A stretch of DNA of 64,000 nt from Bacteroides fragilis (GTDB lineage Bacteria > Bacteroidota > Bacteroidia > Bacteroidales > Bacteroidaceae), in assembly GCF_002849695.1 (NCBI RefSeq), contig NZ_CP018937.1:3658001-3722000 (forward strand), written 5' to 3'. This document shows positions 1 through 8,342 of the stretch, piece by piece. A model generated the notes under the pieces. The model saw only the letters and a program-made list of their open reading frames with translations, had not been told where the DNA came from and searched no databases. The first letter of the stretch is position 1. Each line of letters begins with the position of its first letter. The translations under genes and the position numbers were made by a program.

Positions 1-1204
1 TTGCCGTATAGCCGTGCATAGGCACTCCTGCCTTAGGCTTCTCCATCAGGACAGGCATGGTCTGGCCGATATGACGGGCATAGAAGTCCTTCGTTTTCCC
101 ATCCGACAACGCAAGCAAACGCTGGCTTCGCTGATGCTTCGCCTCAGGAGTCACCACATGGTCTATCTTCAGTGCCTGGGTACCGGGACGTTCCGAATAA
201 CTGAACACATGCAATTGTGTGATATCCAGTCCGGAAATAAATTCATAGGCTTTTTCAAAATACTCGTCGGTTTCGCCACGTGTACCCACAATTACGTCCA
301 CGCCGATAAACGCATCAGGCATCACCTCTTTTATCTTTGCAATCTTCGAAGCAAAAAGTTCCGTCCCATACCGACGGCGCATCAACTGGAGCACTTCATC
401 GCAACCGGACTGCAAAGGGATATGGAAATGAGGCATGAAGCTGCGGGAGGTGGACACATATTCTATAATCTCGTCCGTCAGCAGATTGGGCTCAATGGAA
501 GAGATACGATAACGCTCAATGCCTTCTACCTGATCGAGTGCTTTCACCAAATCAAAGAAAGTCTCGCCGGTGGACTTTCCGAAATCTCCGATATTGACTC
601 CGGTCAGCACAATCTCTTTCCCACCTTCGGCAGCAGCCTGCCGTGCCTGCTCCACCAAAGATGCGACAGTCCCGTTGCGACTCCGTCCACGGGCAAAAGG
701 AATGGTACAATAAGAACAAAAGTAATCGCATCCATCCTGCACTTTAAGGAAAAAGCGGGTACGGTCACCTCTTGAACAAGACGGGGCAAACGAACGGATA
801 TCTTTTGTAGCGGTCGTATAGGCTTCTCCTCCTTCGTGCTTATGCAGATCGCCCAGATACTGAAGCAAATCTTTCTTCTGTTCCGCACCAAGCACAACGT
901 CCACTCCCTCTATCTTTGCCACGTCACCGGGTTTCAACTGGGCATAGCAACCTGTCACCACTACAAAAGCGCCGGGATGTTGTTTCACCAGGCGGTGAAT
1001 AGCCTGACGGCACTTCTTGTCCGCCATCTCGGTCACCGAACAGGTATTGACAATGCAAAGGTCAGCCTTTTCACCTTTCCGGGCCGTACGCACACCTGCC
1101 TCACGCAGGATTTTACCAATCGTCGAAGTCTCTGAGAAATTCAGCTTGCAGCCTAAAGTATAGTAAACGGCTGTCTTATCTTGAAATACAGTGGTATCTA
1201 TCAT
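1..1204 (-). CDS. mtaB: tRNA ms2t6A37 methylthiotransferase MtaB (3' end outside window)
   Basis: Radical-SAM methylthiotransferase that adds the methylthio group to t6A37 of ANN-decoding tRNAs. The frame is open from an ATG at 1204 to the window edge (401 codons), so the C-terminal end (TRAM region) is cut off. Visible are the N-terminal UPF0004 domain with the three auxiliary-cluster cysteines (Cys19, Cys55, Cys86) and the radical-SAM triad CDYFCSYC at Cys159/163/166. Then come the family phrases IPFARGRSR and the IPLQSGCDEVL stretch, which place it with MtaB rather than RimO or MiaB. A TAACTTTG -7 element lies upstream at 1230-1237, divergent from the acyl-CoA ligase. The MtaB assignment over MiaB rests on remembered family sequence. 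Confidence 0.9.
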   Translation of the reverse strand, partial: MIDTTVFQDKTAVYYTLGCKLNFSETSTIGKILREAGVRTARKGEKADLCIVNTCSVTEMADKKCRQAIHRLVKQHPGAFVVVTGCYAQLKPGDVAKIEGVDVVLGAEQKKDLLQYLGDLHKHEGGEAYTTATKDIRSFAPSCSRGDRTRFFLKVQDGCDYFCSYCTIPFARGRSRNGTVASLVEQARQAAAEGGKEIVLTGVNIGDFGKSTGETFFDLVKALDQVEGIERYRISSIEPNLLTDEIIEYVSTSRSFMPHFHIPLQSGCDEVLQLMRRRYGTELFASKIAKIKEVMPDAFIGVDVIVGTRGETDEYFEKAYEFISGLDITQLHVFSYSERPGTQALKIDHVVTPEAKHQRSQRLLALSDGKTKDFYARHIGQTMPVLMEKPKAGVPMHGYTA

Positions 1205-1229
1205 AATCTGTAAAAACGCATATTCAGCG

Positions 1230-1237
1230 CAAAGTTA
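1230..1237 (-). promoter_or_regulatory. -7 element for mtaB
   Basis: The minus strand reads TAACTTTG, an exact match to the Bacteroides -7 consensus TAnnTTTG, 26 bp before the mtaB start. No clear -33 TTTG is seen. Confidence 0.5.
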
Positions 1238-1312
1238 CACATTATTATTAGGAGTAAAGATGCAGAAGGAGTTAAAAGGAGTTAGAGGTTTTCTATTCTG
1301 AAAGTTTATACC

Positions 1313-1320
1313 TACTTTTG
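1313..1320 (+). promoter_or_regulatory. -7 element for the acyl-CoA ligase gene
   Basis: TACTTTTG matches TAnnTTTG and lies 24 bp before the ATG at 1344. The -33 region is only a T-run. Confidence 0.5.
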
Positions 1321-1343
1321 CACAAATCTTCAAAAAACGTGCA

Positions 1344-3017
1344 ATGATAAAAGAAAACTTTATAAAACTCTACGAAAATAGTTTCCGTGAAAACTGGGAT
1401 TTGCCCTGCTACACCAATTATGGTGAACCGGAAAGTTATACTTACGGTGAAGTAGCCGAAGAAATAGCCAAACTTCATTTGCTTTTCAAACACTGTAGTT
1501 TGCGACGGGGAGATAAAATCGCAGTCATCGGAAAGAATAATGCCCGCTGGTGCATCGCTTACATGGCTACCATTACATACGGAGCCATCATAGTGCCCAT
1601 CTTGCAAGACTTCAATCCGAACGACGTACATCATATTGTCAATCATTCCGAATCCGTTTTCCTTTTCACCAGCGACACTATCTGGGAGAATTTGGAAGAA
1701 GAACGCCTAACCGGTATCCGTGCCGTTTTCTCACTGACCGACTTCCGTTGCCTGCACCAGCGGGACGGAGAGACTGTGCAAAAATTCCTGAAGCATATCA
1801 ATCAGTGCATGGAAGAAACTTACCCGAAAGGATTCCAAAAAGAAGATGTCCTTTACACCACCTTGTCCAATGACAAGGTGATGCTGCTGAACTATACCTC
1901 GGGCACCACCGGATTCAGCAAAGGAGTGATGCTGACCGGCAACAACCTGGCCGGTAATGTGACTTTCGGTATCCGCACGGAACTGCTGAAAAAGGGTGAT
2001 AAAGTGCTTTCTTTCCTTCCGCTGGCTCATGCTTATGGATGCGCCTTCGACTTTCTGACGGCCACGGCAGTCGGCACTCATGTAACCCTTCTCGGCAAAG
2101 TGCCCTCGCCCAAAATCATCATGAAAGCATTCGAAGAGGTGAAACCGAATCTGATTATTACAGTACCGCTGGTCATCGAGAAGATCTATAAAAACGTGAT
2201 CCAGCCTATTATCAGCAAAAAAGGAATGAAATGGGCCTTGAGCATCCCCCTGCTGGATAATCAGATTTACGGCCAGATCCGTAAAAAGCTGATCGATGCG
2301 CTTGGCGGACGCTTCAAGGAAATCATTATCGGCGGAGCCGCCATGAACCCGGAAGTAGAAGAATTTTTCCACAAAATCAAGTTCCCCTTCACCATTGGCT
2401 ACGGCATGACAGAATGTGGTCCGCTTATCAGTTATGCCCCCTGGGAGAAATTTATCCCCTCTTCATCGGGCAAAATACTCGATATTATGGAAGCCCGTAT
2501 CTATAAGGAGAATCCCGAAGCCGACACCGGAGAGATTCAGGTACGGGGAGAAAACGTAATGACCGGATATTATAAAAACCCGGAAGCCACTCAGGAAGTA
2601 TTCACTAAAGACGGATGGTTACGTACCGGCGATTTAGGCACCATGGATGACGAAGGCAATATCTTTATTCGCGGCCGACTGAAAACGATGATCCTCAGTT
2701 CAAGCGGACAAAACATCTTCCCCGAAGAAATCGAGGCTAAACTTAATAATCTTCCGTTCATTCTTGAAAGTCTGGTGATCGAACGAAACAAAAAACTGGT
2801 TGCCCTGGTCTATGCCGACTATGAAGCTTTGGACTCTTTAGGACTCAACCACGAAGACAACTTAAAAACGATCATGGACGAGAATTTGAAGAATCTGAAT
2901 AACAATGTAGCCGCTTACGAAAAAGTAAGTCAGATTCAACTCTATCCTACTGAGTTTGAGAAAACTCCGAAAAGAAGCATCAAACGCTATCTATATAACA
3001 GTATAGCAGAAGATTAG
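1344..3017 (+). CDS. AMP-forming acyl-CoA synthetase (long-chain fatty acid CoA ligase family)
   Basis: 557-residue member of the ANL adenylating superfamily, expected to activate a fatty or other carboxylic acid to acyl-AMP and then acyl-CoA in the cytoplasm. The P-loop-like A3 motif YTSGTTGFSKGVML falls near residue 185, the A5 motif GYGMTECGPL near 352, and the A7 motif GWLRTGDLG near 427. The C-terminal hinge and lid follow. The length fits the FadD-like group. The gene is monocistronic, with its own -7 element upstream and a lipoprotein gene with a separate promoter downstream. Substrate cannot be told from sequence; fatty acid is a family-level guess. Confidence 0.88.
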   Translation: MIKENFIKLYENSFRENWDLPCYTNYGEPESYTYGEVAEEIAKLHLLFKHCSLRRGDKIAVIGKNNARWCIAYMATITYGAIIVPILQDFNPNDVHHIVNHSESVFLFTSDTIWENLEEERLTGIRAVFSLTDFRCLHQRDGETVQKFLKHINQCMEETYPKGFQKEDVLYTTLSNDKVMLLNYTSGTTGFSKGVMLTGNNLAGNVTFGIRTELLKKGDKVLSFLPLAHAYGCAFDFLTATAVGTHVTLLGKVPSPKIIMKAFEEVKPNLIITVPLVIEKIYKNVIQPIISKKGMKWALSIPLLDNQIYGQIRKKLIDALGGRFKEIIIGGAAMNPEVEEFFHKIKFPFTIGYGMTECGPLISYAPWEKFIPSSSGKILDIMEARIYKENPEADTGEIQVRGENVMTGYYKNPEATQEVFTKDGWLRTGDLGTMDDEGNIFIRGRLKTMILSSSGQNIFPEEIEAKLNNLPFILESLVIERNKKLVALVYADYEALDSLGLNHEDNLKTIMDENLKNLNNNVAAYEKVSQIQLYPTEFEKTPKRSIKRYLYNSIAED

Positions 3018-3116
3018 ACATGTTTTAAAACATACAAAAAAACATAATGAAACACTCTTCTAAAAAAAAAATAAAAAAAAGTTGGGCTTAGGAGTACAAC
3101 ATATACAAAAAGTACA

Positions 3117-3124
3117 TACCTTTG
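3117..3124 (+). promoter_or_regulatory. -7 element for the Ala-rich lipoprotein gene
   Basis: TACCTTTG matches the Bacteroides -7 consensus 52 bp before the ATG. The AT-rich leader between is a plausible strong translation-initiation region. Confidence 0.5.
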
Positions 3125-3175
3125 CAGCGTTTTAATAAGCAATTGATTGTATTACAGATTTAAAAAGCAAAGAAA

Positions 3176-3394
3176 ATGAAAAAATTAGTTTTGATGTTCG
3201 TAGCTATCGCAGCAGTATCATTCGCATCTTGTGGTAACAAAGCAGCTGACGCTGAAAAAGCAACTGCAGATTCTATCCGTATCGCTGACTCTATCGCAGC
3301 AGTAGAAGCAGCTGCAGCTGAAGCAGCAGCTCAGGCAACTGATACTATCGCAGCTGACACTACAGTAGTAACTGAAACTGTTGTAGCTGAATAA
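3176..3394 (+). CDS. Small Ala-rich putative lipoprotein
   Basis: 72 residues with a type II signal peptide: MKK, a hydrophobic stretch, then the lipobox SFASC with Cys19 as the expected lipidated residue. The mature part is short, acidic and low in complexity (Ala, Asp, Thr, Glu), containing the imperfect repeat ADSIRIADSIA and runs of Ala-Glu. It is likely a helical surface or periplasmic lipoprotein. It has its own promoter and a strong terminator. Codon choice is very uniform (GCA/GCT for Ala), which fits high expression, but that is inference. No family function is recognised. Confidence 0.8.
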   Translation: MKKLVLMFVAIAAVSFASCGNKAADAEKATADSIRIADSIAAVEAAAAEAAAQATDTIAADTTVVTETVVAE

Positions 3395-3418
3395 TCTCGA
3401 ACAACATTAGAGAGAATT

Positions 3419-3458
3419 GAAAGTCTGCCGTGCAAAAAGCACGTACAGACTTTTTTTT
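3419..3458 (+). terminator. Rho-independent terminator after the Ala-rich lipoprotein gene
   Basis: Inverted repeat AGTCTGccGTGC / GCACgtACAGACT around an AAAAA loop, followed directly by a run of eight T. Confidence 0.85.
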
Positions 3459-3560
3459 ATGTCCTTAGCTCTCCTCCTCAAAACACGCTCTTCCAGATAC
3501 CTACCACCCATACCGTAATCAAAAGAAAGCTAATATTGTAACGCCACATAAGGATACTAA

Positions 3561-3592
3561 AAAAGGGTATTCTTTTTCAAGAACACCCTTTC
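3561..3592 (-). terminator. Terminator of the rpsF-rpsR-rplI operon
   Basis: Inverted repeat AAAGGGTaTTCTT / AAGAAcACCCTTT. In the minus direction it is followed by a T-run, 26 bp beyond the rplI stop. Confidence 0.75.
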
Positions 3593-3617
3593 CTTATATC
3601 TCGGTATTATATACTAC

Positions 3618-4061
3618 TTATTCAGCTACTACTTCGAAAGGAATTTCTACAGAAACTTCTTTGTGCAGTTTAACGATAGCTTTATAAGAACCAACTTCTT
3701 TCACAGCGTCTTTTACAACGATGATCTTTCTGTCGATCTCGTGACCCAACTTAGCCAATTCCTCAGCGATCTGGATGTTACCAACAGAACCGAAGATAGT
3801 ACCGGTTGAGCTAACCTTTGTAGCGATAGTCAAAGATACACCTTCCAACTTAGCAGCCAGTGCTTCAGCATCTTTCTTGATTTTCTCAAGTTTGTGAGCA
3901 CGCTGTTTCAGTTCTTCAGCCAACATTTTCTTTGCAGAAGGAGAAGCAATAACAGCTTTTCCGGTGGGGATCAAGTAATTACGACCATAACCAGACTTAA
4001 CAGTTACGATGTCATTCTTATAACCCAAGTTTACTACGTCTTCTTTCAATATAATTTCCAT
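3618..4061 (-). CDS. rplI: 50S ribosomal protein bL9
   Basis: 147 residues, normal for bL9. The N-terminal rRNA-binding domain begins [17 protein letters not shown] and contains GYGRNYLIP near residue 25. A long charged connecting helix (about 41-75) and the C-terminal domain follow. It binds domain V of 23S rRNA and helps keep frame. It is the last gene of rpsF-rpsR-rplI, 11 bp after rpsR and followed by a terminator. The order S6-S18-L9 is the usual bacterial one. Confidence 0.98.
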   Translation of the reverse strand: MEIILKEDVVNLGYKNDIVTVKSGYGRNYLIPTGKAVIASPSAKKMLAEELKQRAHKLEKIKKDAEALAAKLEGVSLTIATKVSSTGTIFGSVGNIQIAEELAKLGHEIDRKIIVVKDAVKEVGSYKAIVKLHKEVSVEIPFEVVAE

Positions 4062-4072
4062 ACTTTTCCTCC

Positions 4073-4345
4073 TTATTTCATCATGTCAGTTACAAATGGA
4101 AGTAACGCCAGGTGACGTGCTCTCTTCACAGCCTGCGCAATACGACGCTGGAACTTCAAAGAAGTACCGGTGATACGGCGCGGAAGGATCTTACCCTGCT
4201 CATTCAAGAATTTCTTCAAGAATTCAGGATCTTTGTAGTCGATATACCTAATACCACTCTTTTTGAAACGGCAGTATTTTTTCTTCTTAACGTCTACTGA
4301 AGGCGGAGTTAAATATCTGATTTCTGATTGAACTTGTTGTGCCAT
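4073..4345 (-). CDS. rpsR: 30S ribosomal protein bS18
   Basis: 90 residues. The core reads [17 protein letters not shown], with the conserved [12 protein letters not shown] and [10 protein letters not shown] further on. bS18 forms a heterodimer with bS6 on the platform of the small subunit. It starts 2 bp after the rpsF stop, so translation is probably coupled. The N-terminal extension of about 15 residues before the core is ordinary for Bacteroidota. Confidence 0.98.
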   Translation of the reverse strand: MAQQVQSEIRYLTPPSVDVKKKKYCRFKKSGIRYIDYKDPEFLKKFLNEQGKILPRRITGTSLKFQRRIAQAVKRARHLALLPFVTDMMK

Positions 4346-4347
4346 GA

Positions 4348-4692
4348 TTAATCCTCCTTTTTGTTTGATTTAACACTTCTTCTCTTTGCAGCATATTCTG
4401 CAGCGTATTTATCCATTCTGAAAGTCAGGAAACGGATTACGCGTTCATCACGACGGAAATTTAATTCCAACTTGTCAATAACAGTAGGTTCTGCATTGAA
4501 CTCAATCAGCTGATAGAATCCTGTAGACTTCTTCTGGATTGGATAAGCCAGTTTCTTCAGTCCCCAGTTTTCTTCATTGATAATCTCAGCACCTTCAGCC
4601 TGAAGAATGCCTTTGAATTTTTCTACCGCTTCCTTCATCTGAACATCAGACAAAACGGGAGTTAAAATGAAAACGGTTTCGTATTGATTCAT
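4348..4692 (-). CDS. rpsF: 30S ribosomal protein bS6
   Basis: 114 residues beginning [16 protein letters not shown], with the family's ferredoxin-like fold and the [12 protein letters not shown] and FYQLIEF segments. The C-terminal tail is basic. It is the first gene of the ribosomal operon, with a well-formed Bacteroides promoter about 50 bp upstream. bS6 pairs with bS18, encoded next. Confidence 0.98.
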   Translation of the reverse strand: MNQYETVFILTPVLSDVQMKEAVEKFKGILQAEGAEIINEENWGLKKLAYPIQKKSTGFYQLIEFNAEPTVIDKLELNFRRDERVIRFLTFRMDKYAAEYAAKRRSVKSNKKED

Positions 4693-4740
4693 ACTCGTTT
4701 TAATTAAATAAATAAATTATTTGATTTTAAAAATGCGGTG

Positions 4741-4771
4741 CAAAGGTAGGCATTTTATTTTGAACTGCAAA
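4741..4771 (-). promoter_or_regulatory. Promoter of rpsF-rpsR-rplI
   Basis: On the minus strand, TTTG (4771-4768), a 19-bp spacer and TACCTTTG (4748-4741) match the Bacteroides -33/-7 consensus in both sequence and spacing. The leader of about 40 nt is AT-rich. Confidence 0.75.
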
Positions 4772-4853
4772 CATTTAATCTTTTTTTATGCCACGGGATA
4801 GGATTTGTCGAAGAAGACATTTATCTTTGCAAAGTTGCTTAAACAATAATTTC

Positions 4854-5300
4854 ATGATCGAACAATTTAATTTTGATATCAGACTAATCTTTGCTATCCT
4901 GAATGGCAAAGTTTCTGCCGCCATCAACCGTAAGCTATACCGTAACTTCAGACAGAACGGTCTGGAGATCAGCCCGGAACAATGGACGGTTCTTATTTTT
5001 CTCTGGGAAAAAGACGGAGTGACCCAACAAGAGTTGTGCAATGCAACTTTTAAAGATAAACCGAGTATGACCCGCTTAATCGACAATATGGAACGCCAGC
5101 ATCTGGTTGTCCGTATCTCCGACAAAAAGGACCGTCGTACCAATCTGATCCACCTGACCAAAACAGGAAAAGAACTGGAAGAAAAAGCCCGTGTTATAGC
5201 CAACCGGACACTGAAAGAGGCGTTGCACGGCATCACAGTCGAAGAATTAAGCGTAAGCCAGGAAGTATTGAGAAAGATATTTTTCAATACCAAAGATTAA
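4854..5300 (+). CDS. MarR-family transcriptional regulator
   Basis: 148-residue winged-helix regulator. I take the ATG at 4854 (MIEQFNFDIRL) instead of one 66 bp upstream, because a -7 element TATCTTTG (4822-4829) lies between them and the shorter form has normal MarR length. The HTH lies near residues 55-80 (TQQELCNATFKDKPSMTRLI) and the wing contains DKKDRRTNLIHLT. MarR proteins bind operators as dimers and usually respond to small aromatic compounds or oxidants. The target is not evident. It faces away from the ribosomal operon and toward a small membrane-protein gene. Confidence 0.88.
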   Translation: MIEQFNFDIRLIFAILNGKVSAAINRKLYRNFRQNGLEISPEQWTVLIFLWEKDGVTQQELCNATFKDKPSMTRLIDNMERQHLVVRISDKKDRRTNLIHLTKTGKELEEKARVIANRTLKEALHGITVEELSVSQEVLRKIFFNTKD

Positions 5301-5438
5301 TCAATACGGAGAAGTGAAAGCAACCAAATCAACTATTTATGGCTAATTAATGGTTTTTTTGCGAAAATAATTTCGCTCGTTAAAGAATTATGCGTTAATT
5401 TGTGACTGGAATATAATAATCTATTAAAATACACACAC

Positions 5439-5615
5439 ATGAAAGGCTTATTAAAGAATTTAGGATTGATATTAATCTTAGTCGGAATAATCATTCTGAT
5501 TGTTTGTTCTCTGACCGGAGACGTGAACAACAACGCTATCTTGGGAGGCTCGATAGTATTGGTGGTACTCGGACTCATTTCTTACATTGCGATCAATAAA
5601 AGAATTGCGGATTAA
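5439..5615 (+). CDS. Small two-helix membrane protein of unknown function
   Basis: 58 codons, ATG at 5439 to TAA at 5615 (MKGLLKNLGLILILVGIII). Two hydrophobic segments, about residues 7-25 and 34-52, are separated by a short polar turn with GDVNNN, so it is probably an inner-membrane hairpin. A terminator follows directly. It lies between the MarR gene and rprY, which reads toward it. No function is assigned. The clean start, stop and terminator and the well-formed hydrophobic helices argue it is real. Confidence 0.7.
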   Translation: MKGLLKNLGLILILVGIIILIVCSLTGDVNNNAILGGSIVLVVLGLISYIAINKRIAD

Positions 5616-5630
5616 TATTTTCAACAGAAA

Positions 5631-5671
5631 TAAAAAAGCCGGAAAACGAATGTTTTCCGGCTTTTTTATTT
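5631..5671. terminator. Bidirectional terminator between the 58-aa gene and rprY
   Basis: Near-perfect stem AAAAAGCCGGAAAAC / GTTTTCCGGCTTTTTT with a GAAT loop. A-tract and T-tract on the two sides allow it to end transcription from both directions. Confidence 0.85.
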
Positions 5672-5690
5672 CTGTATATCCCCCTCTCCA

Positions 5691-6401
5691 TTATGATTCC
5701 GGTTCGGGGGTAATCAACTTGTAACCTTTTCCGTGGATGTTGATAATCTCAATCGAATCATCATCCTTCAGGTGCTTACGCAGTTTGGTGATATATACGT
5801 CCATACTACGGGCATTGAAATAGTTATCATCAATCCAGATAGTCTTCAAAGCAAAGTCACGCTGCAAAATCTCGTTGGCATGTGCACACAGCAATCCCAG
5901 CAATTCCGATTCCTTGGTAGTCAGCTTAGTTTGTTTGTCACCGATAGCCAGAATCTGCTTTTGTGTATCAAACGTAAACTTACCGATCTTATAGATATTG
6001 CTTTCTTTGTTCTTCTTTCCACGAACACGTCTCAGGATCGCTTCAATTCTGAAAGTAAGTTCTTCCATACTGAAAGGTTTGGTGATGTAATCATCCGCAC
6101 CAATCTTAAATCCTTCCAGAATATCCTCCTTGAGTGTCTTTGCAGTCAGGAAGATAATCGGAATTTCAGCGTTGGCCGCACGAACCTCCTGTGCCAGCGT
6201 GAAACCATCTTTCTTAGGCATCATCACGTCGAACACGCACAAGTCATATTTATTCTTCAGGAAAGCCTTAAATCCGGCTTCTCCATCAGGATACAACTCA
6301 GCAGAGTAACCTTTCGCCTGTAAATATTCTCTTAAAAGCATGCCAAGATTTTCATCATCTTCGCATAATAAAATACGCAGTTTCTCGTCCATATCAATCA
6401 T
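5691..6401 (-). CDS. rprY: OmpR/PhoB-type response regulator RprY
   Basis: 236 residues: a receiver domain with acidic pocket CEDDEN and phospho-acceptor Asp58 (FDVMMPKKDG), then a C-terminal winged helix ending DDNYFNARSMDVYITKLRKHL. The sequence agrees with my memory of B. fragilis RprY, the partner of RprX in a pair found through altered tetracycline resistance. It overlaps the end of rprX by 8 bp, as expected for coupled translation. An internal ATG nine bases on (MDEKLRI) may be the true start. The response regulon is not visible here. Confidence 0.93.
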   Translation of the reverse strand: MIDMDEKLRILLCEDDENLGMLLREYLQAKGYSAELYPDGEAGFKAFLKNKYDLCVFDVMMPKKDGFTLAQEVRAANAEIPIIFLTAKTLKEDILEGFKIGADDYITKPFSMEELTFRIEAILRRVRGKKNKESNIYKIGKFTFDTQKQILAIGDKQTKLTTKESELLGLLCAHANEILQRDFALKTIWIDDNYFNARSMDVYITKLRKHLKDDDSIEIINIHGKGYKLITPEPES

Positions 6402-7953
6402 TTTTTAATAAAGGTAATGCAATAATAAATTTAGTTCCTACATTCAGTTCACTCTCCGCCCGGATGGTTCCCTTATGATCCTGAATAATCTTTTTCACAT
6501 AAGCCAGTCCCAGACCGAAACCTTTTACATCGTGCAGATTACCTGTATGCACGCGATAGAACTTATCAAACACCTTCTTCAGGTTTTCTTTTTTAATACC
6601 AATACCGTTGTCCTGTATCGAAATCATCAGTTTACCGGGTTCGTTCCAAGTTCTCACGTCGAGCACCAGGTCTTCTTCGGGCTTCTTGTATTTCACCGCG
6701 TTATCCATCAGATTGAATATCACATTGGTGATATGCATTTCGTCCGCAAATATAACAGGATTGGTAGCCTCAAGGTTCGATGTAATCTTACCATTATAGC
6801 GTTCCACCTTCAGAGCGAACGTATTGATAACCCCGGTAATCAACTCATTGGCATCGAGTTCTTTCATCTTCAGTGTTGCTTTCTGTCTGTCGAACATAGA
6901 CATCTGAAGAACTTTCTCCACCTGGAATCTCAACCGCTTCGTTTCATCATTAATGACTCCCGATATATGCTGGAACATCTGCGGTGATTTCCCGACTGCG
7001 GGATCTTTCAGCATCTGCGCGGCAAGCGAGATGGTAGATATCGGTGTCTTGAACTCGTGTGTCATATTGTTGATAAAGTCATTCTTCATTTCTGTCAGCT
7101 TCTTCTGGCGGAAGACGATGTAGATAGTGAAGATGAATGTAATCAACAGTACGAAAGTGAATATCATCGAAGGGATCATAAAACTAACCGAGTCGAAGAT
7201 ATAATCTTTCTTTCCCGGAAAGTGCACCTTCACAATACTCATCTTCGCAGGCGGATCATTTTGGAACAGAGGTTGGGTATAAGAATCCTCACTTCCTCCC
7301 TCTTCGTAATCCGAACAGCGATATACCTCACGTCCATCTTTATCGATTACCGAAAAATGATATAGCAGCTCTATACCATTATTAATAAAGTTAGACTTCA
7401 GATAATTATCCAGCTTCTTAAAGTTCACCCGTTCGCCAATCGACTTATCGCTTGCTTTGTAAATCATCCGCAAAGCTACATCGTCGAGCAGGAAACGCTG
7501 ATACATATACCTATTTTTAATAGCGTCGGTCAAGCTTCGCGATGTCTGCGGAATGGTATTCCGCCCATGTCTCTCCGAAATCATGGCTTTGGGCACCTTC
7601 GACGGCTCGGTGGTAATCATCTTTAGTTCAAACTCCGAATACAGGGTTCCGTCCGGTGACTTGAACCTATAACGCTCCGATTGCTGAATCAAACCATTTT
7701 TCTGTTCGGTAGTAGAAGAAGACTGAGCCAGTGCTCTACGTTCCGCTTCAGTAATGTCTTCTAACAGCCAACGTTGCGTTTCATCATACTCCACATCCTT
7801 TGAAACCTGAAACAAAGCATTTCGCACGGATGTATTAAATTGTTCTTTACGCATCTTCACCATTTCTTCGATGTAGCTCACTTGTAAATAGAGCAAACTC
7901 AGAAAGGAAAGACCCATAATAATGCCTAATATCCAGATTGTTGACTTTTTCAT
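6394..7953 (-). CDS. rprX: Sensor histidine kinase RprX
   Basis: 519 residues. It has a TM segment near 7-25, a periplasmic sensor region of about 230 residues, and a second TM near 259-282. The HisKA domain carries His299 in the H-box MTHEFKTPIS. The HATPase domain has the N box NLMDNAVKY, G1 DNGIGI and G2 GFGLGLAYV. It phosphorylates RprY, encoded immediately downstream with overlap. B. fragilis rprX was recovered as a locus affecting tetracycline resistance. The ligand is unknown. Confidence 0.93.
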   Translation of the reverse strand: MKKSTIWILGIIMGLSFLSLLYLQVSYIEEMVKMRKEQFNTSVRNALFQVSKDVEYDETQRWLLEDITEAERRALAQSSSTTEQKNGLIQQSERYRFKSPDGTLYSEFELKMITTEPSKVPKAMISERHGRNTIPQTSRSLTDAIKNRYMYQRFLLDDVALRMIYKASDKSIGERVNFKKLDNYLKSNFINNGIELLYHFSVIDKDGREVYRCSDYEEGGSEDSYTQPLFQNDPPAKMSIVKVHFPGKKDYIFDSVSFMIPSMIFTFVLLITFIFTIYIVFRQKKLTEMKNDFINNMTHEFKTPISTISLAAQMLKDPAVGKSPQMFQHISGVINDETKRLRFQVEKVLQMSMFDRQKATLKMKELDANELITGVINTFALKVERYNGKITSNLEATNPVIFADEMHITNVIFNLMDNAVKYKKPEEDLVLDVRTWNEPGKLMISIQDNGIGIKKENLKKVFDKFYRVHTGNLHDVKGFGLGLAYVKKIIQDHKGTIRAESELNVGTKFIIALPLLKND

Positions 7954-8342
7954 AGCAACAAAATTAACACTCCCTAATTAACACTCCTAACAGCTTAACC
8001 TGTTTTAACAGGATGTTCTCTATAATTAACCGAAAGACGTTTTTTAGGTCATATTCTGACCACTATAACAAAACGTATATGCCTTTGGTTTGCAAATTTA
8101 ATAAAAAATTAAAGATTTCTCTTCAGAAAATCTACTTTCTTTAATCATTGTTAATGAGTAAGCAGGTTTCAAGAGACGACCGACGAACTGTCAATGGCAT
8201 GTAACGGCAGCTACAACCACAAGCAGAATGCCTTAAAAGAACAAAGCTACGAGCAGTTGCACATACATTGTACACTCCTCGTAGCTTTATAACTCAGCAG
8301 TTCAGCCATTTGCAGCCCGCAGTCCGGTAGGCTGTAACCACA
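7954..8342. other. Intergenic region between rprX and the fusA2-type gene
   Basis: 389 bp without a convincing gene. On the rprX side, TAAATTTG on the minus strand (8100-8093) matches the -7 consensus. On the other side is an 11-bp inverted repeat (8243-8288) that probably ends the EF-G transcript. The rest is AT-rich and unremarkable. Confidence 0.55.
8243..8288 (-). terminator. Hairpin downstream of the EF-G paralog gene
   Basis: Perfect 11-bp arms AAAGCTACGAG / CTCGTAGCTTT around a 24-nt loop, 55 bp beyond the EF-G stop codon. The T-tract is weak (CTTTG), so it may act as a 3'-end stabiliser more than a terminator. Confidence 0.5.

Noticed and set aside
14..775. 253-codon open frame on the + strand at the left edge
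   Set aside because: It is antisense to mtaB, whose minus-strand frame carries all the cysteine motifs; the + product has no recognisable domain.
1731..2372. 213-codon minus-strand frame inside the acyl-CoA ligase gene
   Set aside because: Antisense to intact ANL motifs and of nonsense composition.
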